A stretch of 64,000 nucleotides of DNA from Paraburkholderia tuberum STM678 (lineage in GTDB: Bacteria; Pseudomonadota; Gammaproteobacteria; Burkholderiales; Burkholderiaceae). The notes under the pieces were generated by a model, which was not told the DNA's origin, searched no databases, and saw only the letters and a program-made list of their open reading frames with translations. Shown piece by piece: positions 59,620 through 64,000 of this stretch; position 1 is the stretch's first letter, and every line of letters starts with the position of its first letter. Position numbers and translations under genes: made by a program. The DNA is taken from positions 36,856 to 100,855 of the forward strand of contig NZ_CADFGP010000030.1 of NCBI RefSeq assembly GCF_902833905.1. The letters run 5' to 3'.

Positions 59620-61380
59620 ATGAACTTGAGCAGAGAGTCGTGGCGCGCGCGTGGGCGCGTGCCGTCGTGGGTGGGGGCGTGCTGTGTGCTGGCGCTGTGC
59701 GCCATGTGGAGCCACGGCGCGTACGCGGGTTCGACAGCAGGACAATGCCAGGGCGAGGCATGCAAAAGGCACGAGCCGCCACCCCGATCGAAACTCAGCT
59801 GTCCGAATCTGAATGGATTGACCATCCGCGCCCGTGAGATCGGTCTGCCGACGACAGGCGCCGTCGTCACCTCGACGACCCAGGTGGCGGCGAGCGGCAG
59901 CGGCGCGACGGCTACCGGATCGTACTGCCTCGTGGCCGGCGCGATTCATCCGGTCGATCCATCCGCGCCAGACATCCTGTTCAACGTCGCGTTGCCGGAC
60001 CAGTGGAACGGCAAGATCCTGATGCTCGGCGGCGGGGGTTTCGACGGCTCGATTCCCGCCATCACAGGTAACGTGCCGAGCGCGCCGGCGGCTCTGCCGG
60101 GACCGTTGTCGCGCGGCTACGCGGTGTTCGCGAGCGATTCCGGGCACGAGGCGAGCAACGGTTCGGTGAACGGCGCGTTCTCCGTCAACGCCGAGGCCTA
60201 CGACAACTTCATGGGAGAAGCGCTGAAGAAAACGCATGACGCCTCGCTCGTGACCATCGACGCGCATTACGGCACGCATCCGTCCAGGGCGTATTTCGCG
60301 GGCGGCTCAACTGGCGGGCGCGAGGCACTGACCGTCGCGCAGCGCTGGCCGCGCGACTGGGACGGCATCATCGCGTTCTATCCCGCGTACGACTTTACGA
60401 CGCTGAGCCTTCAGCAATTGCGCGTGACCGAAGGCTTCGCAGCGCCCGGCGCGTATCTCGACACAGCGCAGCGCGCGCTGCTGCTCAACGCGGTCATGCA
60501 GGCTTGCGACGGACTCGACGGTGTAGTCGACGGTCTCATCAGCAACGTGCAGGCGTGCAATGCGACGTTCAACCCGGCGACGGCCAGCGTCGACGGCAAG
60601 CCTTTGCGTTGCGCCGGCGGTATCGCGCGCGGCGACACGTGCCTGTCGGACCGGCAGATCGCGGCGCTGAACACGATGAACACGCCGCTCGTGTTTGCGT
60701 ACCCGCTCGAAAGCGGCGAAACGCTGTATCCCGGCTATAACGTGTATGGCGCCGATCTCGGGGTGGGCAGCAGTTCACCGCTCGAAGGCACCGTCACGAC
60801 GCTCGCGCTCGGCACGACGCAGCCGTCGTATCCGCTGCAAAGCACCGCGATGTTCGACGGCCAGATCGCCGACGACTTCGTCCGCTACACGGTGATGGAC
60901 GACCCGGACGCAGACTCGCTGCAGTACAACCCCGCGATTGCCGGTCGATGGTCCGGCCGCGTCAGCATGCTGTCGGGGCTTGACGCGACCGATGCGAACC
61001 TGACGCCCTTCATGCAGCACGGCGGCAAGTTGCTGATGGCGCACGGCACCGTCGATCAGACCGTCAGCACGCGGGCAACCGAGATCTACTATCAGCGCAT
61101 GCTGGTGACGATGGGCTTTGGCGCGGTCGGCTCGTTCGCGCGCTTCTATGAGATTCCGGGGCTGCAGCACGCGGTCGGCACCGAGTTCAATGCGTCGTGG
61201 GACTCGCTGACGACGCTGGAGAACTGGGTCGAGCACGGCACACCGCCGGCGCATCAGGTGGTCACCGATACGGAGGGTGTGCCGGGACGCACGCGGCCGC
61301 TATGCCAGTATCCGGCGTGGCCCAGCTATAACGGCGCGGGCGACGTGAACAGCGCGAGCTCGTTTACCTGCGTGCAGTGA
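59620..61380 (+). CDS. tannase/feruloyl esterase family protein
   Basis: A 586-residue secreted alpha/beta hydrolase. Signal peptide about residues 1-36 (ACCVLALCAMWSHGAYAG). The nucleophile is Ser230 in AGGSTGGREAL, the acid lies in the GTVDQTVS region and the His in IPGLQHAVG. Several cysteines, including CNATFNPA and RCAGGIARGDTCL, match the paired Cys and calcium-loop layout of the family. Such enzymes cut gallate or ferulate esters of plant polymers. GGAAGGAGACACGGCG precedes the ATG at 59620. Confidence 0.88.
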   Translation: MNLSRESWRARGRVPSWVGACCVLALCAMWSHGAYAGSTAGQCQGEACKRHEPPPRSKLSCPNLNGLTIRAREIGLPTTGAVVTSTTQVAASGSGATATGSYCLVAGAIHPVDPSAPDILFNVALPDQWNGKILMLGGGGFDGSIPAITGNVPSAPAALPGPLSRGYAVFASDSGHEASNGSVNGAFSVNAEAYDNFMGEALKKTHDASLVTIDAHYGTHPSRAYFAGGSTGGREALTVAQRWPRDWDGIIAFYPAYDFTTLSLQQLRVTEGFAAPGAYLDTAQRALLLNAVMQACDGLDGVVDGLISNVQACNATFNPATASVDGKPLRCAGGIARGDTCLSDRQIAALNTMNTPLVFAYPLESGETLYPGYNVYGADLGVGSSSPLEGTVTTLALGTTQPSYPLQSTAMFDGQIADDFVRYTVMDDPDADSLQYNPAIAGRWSGRVSMLSGLDATDANLTPFMQHGGKLLMAHGTVDQTVSTRATEIYYQRMLVTMGFGAVGSFARFYEIPGLQHAVGTEFNASWDSLTTLENWVEHGTPPAHQVVTDTEGVPGRTRPLCQYPAWPSYNGAGDVNSASSFTCVQ

Positions 61381-61604
61381 AGCCGGTCATGGAGAGGCTT
61401 GCCGGTCGCGGCGCTAACTGGATGAATCGACATCGTGCCGGAATCGACCAGGCCTGCCGCGTCTGATGCGGATTGTCTGGTCAGCGATCCGGTGCTGTGT
61501 GTGGACGATGCGCCGTAGACGTCTGGCGGAAAGTGGGCGACGCCTCGCCCGGGGGCATGAAATTTGCGGGAGCCGCGTCATCGCATCCAGACAAGGAGAC
61601 CGAC

Positions 61605-62198
61605 ATGGACACGCGGCAAATCGAAGAGCTCCGTCCCACACAAATGACCCACGGCGCGCGGGAGGTCCGCGAAAAAGCCCGCCAATACCGGTCCCTGAGC
61701 AGCCATGACCTGGAGATGGCCATCGCCGAAAAGCCGATACCGGTCGTCTGCGGACCCAACGGCATACCGTTTGCGATCGATCATCACCATGTGGCGGCGG
61801 CGCTGTGGCAGGTGGGCGTGCGCGCGGTTCCGGTCGTGCTGGTGCGAGATCTTTCCTCGTCTACGTGGGCGTCGTTCTGGCTCAGCATGGAAAACCAACG
61901 ATGGACCTTTCCGTATGACGCGCAAGGCATGCGCCGGCCGTTTGCCGAATTGGCGGAGCACGTGTGGGAAATGAAGGACGATGAATACCGAAGCCTCGCG
62001 GCAGCGGTCCGCGATGCCGGCGGCTATGAAAAAACCAGTGTCCCGCTGGAAGAATTTCGCTGGGCCGACTTCTTTCGCGCGACGTTGCCGCGGCCCGATA
62101 GCGACGAAAAGTTCACAGCTTTGCTCAAGGAAGCCTTGAAGCTGGCCAGGAGCGACTCTGCATTGGGGCTACCGGGCTATCTCGGTCGCACGGATTGA
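61605..62198 (+). CDS. ParB-like nuclease-fold protein (ParBc_2 type)
   Basis: A 197-residue protein from ATG 61605, with AAGGAGACCGAC before it; upstream in-frame starts lack a ribosome site. The N-terminal two thirds match the ParB-like fold: IEELRPTQMTHGAREVREK, then IPVVCGPNGIPFAIDHHHVA with a His-rich active-site-like block. It is not a chromosome-partition ParB, since the DNA-binding helix-turn-helix part is absent. The function of this group is unclear. It ends just before the tssJ relic on the opposite strand. Confidence 0.8.
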   Translation: MDTRQIEELRPTQMTHGAREVREKARQYRSLSSHDLEMAIAEKPIPVVCGPNGIPFAIDHHHVAAALWQVGVRAVPVVLVRDLSSSTWASFWLSMENQRWTFPYDAQGMRRPFAELAEHVWEMKDDEYRSLAAAVRDAGGYEKTSVPLEEFRWADFFRATLPRPDSDEKFTALLKEALKLARSDSALGLPGYLGRTD

Positions 62199-62211
62199 GT
62201 CGGCGGTCCAC

Positions 62212-62732
62212 TTAATCGTGGGCCGCTCTGCCCGCCGGCACTAGAAACTGATCCATCAACGAGATCTTCAACGGCTTGTCCGCATCGAGCTTCTTCTTCT
62301 CGATCAATACTTCCAACCATCCCCGCTACCCGGATTGCGATAGAACGCGACGACCGCCACATAGTTCGTGTCGGCCCGCATCGGTTGCGACAGGCTTGCC
62401 GACGCACCGGGATTCAGCACCGATGCCATGCTCGCCTGCAAGTCCTGCGCGAGCACCGTGCGGTCGTTCTTCAGCAGATCCTCGTACGACGCCCCATCGA
62501 ACATCTTGCGGTCCTTCAGCTGATACACGCGCACCGCGACCGATGTCGCACGACCAGCATCGTCGGGGTTCAGCGCTTCGCGCGCGGACAGATCGATGTC
62601 GAGCACCTTGATCTGCTTGAAAAACACCGCGTGATAAGCGCTCGACGACGCGTCCGATACGGATTGCCAGGCGCCGCATGCCGACAGCAGCGCGACGGAC
62701 GCAAGGATGGAAACGGTAAAACGAAGGTTCAT
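62212..62732 (-). pseudogene. tssJ (type VI secretion lipoprotein), frameshifted near the end
   Basis: From ATG 62732 the frame gives a lipoprotein signal MNLRFTVSILASVALLSACG (lipobox LSAC) and a TssJ-like body (FFKQIKVLDIDLSAREALNP, SVAVRVYQLKD, VAVVAFYRNPG). After GDGWK the frame stops at 62304-62306. In another frame the missing end continues: VLIEKKKLDADKPLKISLMD, ending with TAA at 62212-62214. One base is therefore lost near 62306. TssJ anchors the T6SS membrane complex to the outer membrane; the shifted product would lack its last 30 or so residues. Confidence 0.78.
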
Positions 62733-62755
62733 CAATGGTCCTTTCGGCGCGTCGT

Positions 62756-63436
62756 TCATGACGCGGCATGAGTCAGGTACGGATTGGCGGCGGGCTTCGG
62801 AAGCGCCCGATAGACCCCGTGTGCGACGTCGATCAGGCGTTCGTTCACGGCAGGCAGCACGGTCGTCCAGCCGAGGCGCGGCGCGGGTCCGGCCGACGAC
62901 GTCAGCGGCTGCGGCTCGCCCGCGCGCGCGAGCGCGGGAAAGAACTCATCGACGCGCACGTCCGCGCCGGGCACCGCGAGCGCGATCACGCCCGCGAGCC
63001 CTTCAGGTGTGCGCGTTCGCTGGATCAGCAGGCCGAGCAGCGCGAGCATCCGCGAATCGCACAAGCCGGCGCGTTGCGGCTTGTTGCCCCAGCCAAAGCC
63101 GGCGAGGCACAACAGATTGCGCGAATGCGCATCGCTGCCGCCCGCGCGAAAGCTTTCCGGATAGCGGTACTTCTTCCACGCCCGATACAGCAGCGTGACG
63201 AAACGATGATTGAACTGATCGAGAAAGGCCTCGACCGCTTCGTGCCCTTCCTCGCGCATCACGATCTCGTCGATCATGTGCGACGGCATCGCCGCGTCGA
63301 CGCCGTAAAGACCCATGAACGTCGTGCGCACGGTCGGCGCCGCGGCATTGACCAGGGAATCCGGATCAGCAGCGAATTCGACTGCGGCGATCTCGCCCGC
63401 CGGAAATCCTGTGCGCGCTGCTAATCGAATCCGACG
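62756..63436 (-). pseudogene. tssG (type VI baseplate subunit), 5' truncated
   Basis: The frame ending at 62756 encodes the C-terminal two thirds of TssG: GFPAGEIAAVEF, then RTTFMGLYGVDAAMPSHMID, FNHRFVTLLYRAWKKYRYPE and GWTTVLPAVN. The first 90 or so residues of the family (the YRFEFFQAVRLLER region) are absent. The frame is closed by a TAG at 63437-63439 and has no early start codon. It lies 23 bp upstream of tssJ on the same strand, so both come from one ancestral T6SS operon. TssF and TssE would be expected upstream; instead the sRNA-like element follows. Confidence 0.8.
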
Positions 63437-63522
63437 CTACGATTCAGATCTATTCGGGAATTCGCCGGTCGATTCGACCGCGACATTTGTTCACAGTTGC
63501 TCGGCGGATAACTGGCTATAGT

Positions 63523-63620
63523 GGGCAAGGTCGATCACGGGTCCGATCGACCTTCCCAGACAGGCATTGAGTCTGTCCTTCGGCAGCCTCGATCACGCCT
63601 CGTGTTCGAGGCTTTTTTCC
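63523..63620 (+). ncRNA. small structured RNA candidate with three hairpins and intrinsic terminator
   Basis: A TATAGT (63517-63522) stands right before a region with three stems. Stem 1 (63523-63557) is GGG-c-AAGGTCGATC paired with GATCGACCTT-CCC. Stem 2 (63559-63577) is GACAG/CTGTC. Stem 3 (63586-63612) is GCCTCGA-t-CACG paired with CGTG-t-TCGAGGC, followed by TTTTTT. No coding frame with a ribosome site fits this interval. The compact promoter-hairpins-terminator layout suggests an independent sRNA of about 95 bases. It could belong to the beta-proteobacterial toxic small RNA families, which I cannot verify. Confidence 0.6.
63586..63618 (+). terminator. Rho-independent terminator of the small RNA
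   Basis: An 11-bp stem with one T-T mismatch, a 3-base loop and a run of six T residues. It is a textbook intrinsic terminator on the plus strand. Confidence 0.8.
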
Positions 63621-63642
63621 TTGCTGCTCCATTAGCAAGCGA

Positions 63643-63771
63643 TCACGTGGCCAGTGTGCCGTCCGCCGCATTCATGCGCGCGGGCCGTTCATGAGGATCG
63701 GGACTATCGGTCTGAGTCGTCCCCGCGACGGAGACAATAATGGCAAACAGAAAAGATTTTCGAATAAGCAT
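63643..63771 (-). CDS. possible 42-aa secreted peptide
   Basis: From ATG 63771 the frame gives MLIRKSFLFAIIVSVAGTTQ and a short hydrophilic tail (TDSPDPHERPARMNAADG). The N-terminus looks like a signal peptide; the ribosome site (GGAACAAAT) is weak. It lies between the small RNA and the intron end. It may be a small exported peptide or a chance frame. Confidence 0.3.
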   Translation of the reverse strand: MLIRKSFLFAIIVSVAGTTQTDSPDPHERPARMNAADGTLAT

Positions 63772-63890
63772 TATTTGTTCCGCTTGCTTTTTCACCCGCA
63801 TTTGACACAGCCGACATAAATCGCGAGCTAAACATGCTCTTTTCGTGCGGATGTGGCAGTGCATTACCGAGCGCACGCAATGTCGACTGA

Positions 63891-64000
63891 ATCGGGTAGG
63901 AGGCGGGGTTGCCCCCGCCGTCCTCCCACAACACCGGACGTACGGATCACGTATCCGGCGTTTCCTGACGACTGGATTGCTCCAGCGAGCTTCGTTTCGT
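63891..64000 (-). mobile_element. 3' end (domains V-VI) of a group II class C-like intron, runs off the window
   Basis: On the minus strand, CGCCGGATACGTGATCCG followed by TACGTCCGGTG (63960-63932) forms the short hairpin expected of domain V, beginning with the CGC triad typical of class C introns. A G/C-rich hairpin follows, GGAGGACGGCGGGG, a GCAA-type loop, and CCCCGCC-TCCTACC (63926-63895), fitting domain VI. The intron would end at about 63891-63893 (CCTACCCGAT). The reverse transcriptase gene would lie beyond position 64000. Confidence 0.65.

Noticed and set aside
1..64000. CRISPR arrays, tRNA or rRNA genes, complete insertion sequences
   Set aside because: I looked for regularly spaced direct repeats, tRNA-like cloverleafs and transposase genes with terminal repeats and saw none. 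The only tandem repeat found is the coding 9-bp repeat at 4755-4826.

Overview
The window is high-GC DNA in the style of Burkholderia sensu lato (probably Paraburkholderia or a close relative). This rests on gene content seen here, including a DUF4148 protein, a short H-NS-type protein, a CitA/TcuC-type carrier and beta-proteobacterial style operons. No rRNA or tRNA gene and no housekeeping marker is present, so the genus is an inference.

Layout. 1-10.6 kb: scattered housekeeping and accessory genes (SDR oxidoreductase cut by the left edge, small membrane and secreted proteins, H-NS-like protein, LMW-phosphatase/ArsC-like protein with a tripeptide repeat, DnaJ-domain protein, FMN reductase, indoleacetamide-hydrolase-like amidase, CDP-diacylglycerol diphosphatase). 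10.6-28.1 kb, all on the minus strand: a cellulose operon, read bcsP - bcsQ relic - bcsA - bcsB - bcsB - bcsC - SGNH (WssF-like) - algF-like - algI-like - algJ/X-like - GH44 glucanase. It combines a synthase core, a periplasmic O-acetylation module like that of the Pseudomonas wss operon, and a GH44 enzyme where a GH8 BcsZ would be expected. 28.5-37.2 kb: a sugar catabolic operon (ribose-type ABC transporter, aldo/keto reductase, mutarotase, zinc dehydrogenase, tagaturonate-reductase-like enzyme) with a divergent FadR-type regulator. The enzyme set fits L-galactose degradation to D-altronate. 37.2-46.5 kb: a tricarboxylate cluster with a two-subunit ATP-citrate-lyase-like enzyme, a CitA/TcuC-type carrier, a ModA-like binding protein, a DctA-type carrier and a LysR regulator. 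A duplicated leader element, including ATTGAT-N11-ATCAAT, precedes both the lyase operon and the carrier. 46.5-62.2 kb: single genes (molybdopterin oxidoreductase, SagB-type nitroreductase, lipoprotein methyltransferase, class II glutamine amidotransferase, Nramp-like carrier, metallophosphoesterase, GGDEF-EAL protein, tannase/feruloyl-esterase-like protein, ParB-like protein).

The right-hand third also holds gene relics: a frameshifted narG 5' end (about 52.1 kb), and a frameshifted tssJ next to a 5'-truncated tssG from a type VI secretion locus (62.2-63.4 kb). It ends with a three-hairpin small-RNA-like element with its own terminator (about 63.5 kb) and what looks like the 3' end (domains V and VI) of a group II class C intron running off the right edge.

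The best candidates for something new are the acetylated-cellulose operon (two divergent BcsB subunits, a 31-codon BcsQ relic, GH44), the L-galactose-type operon, and the lyase/tricarboxylate regulon with its shared operator.
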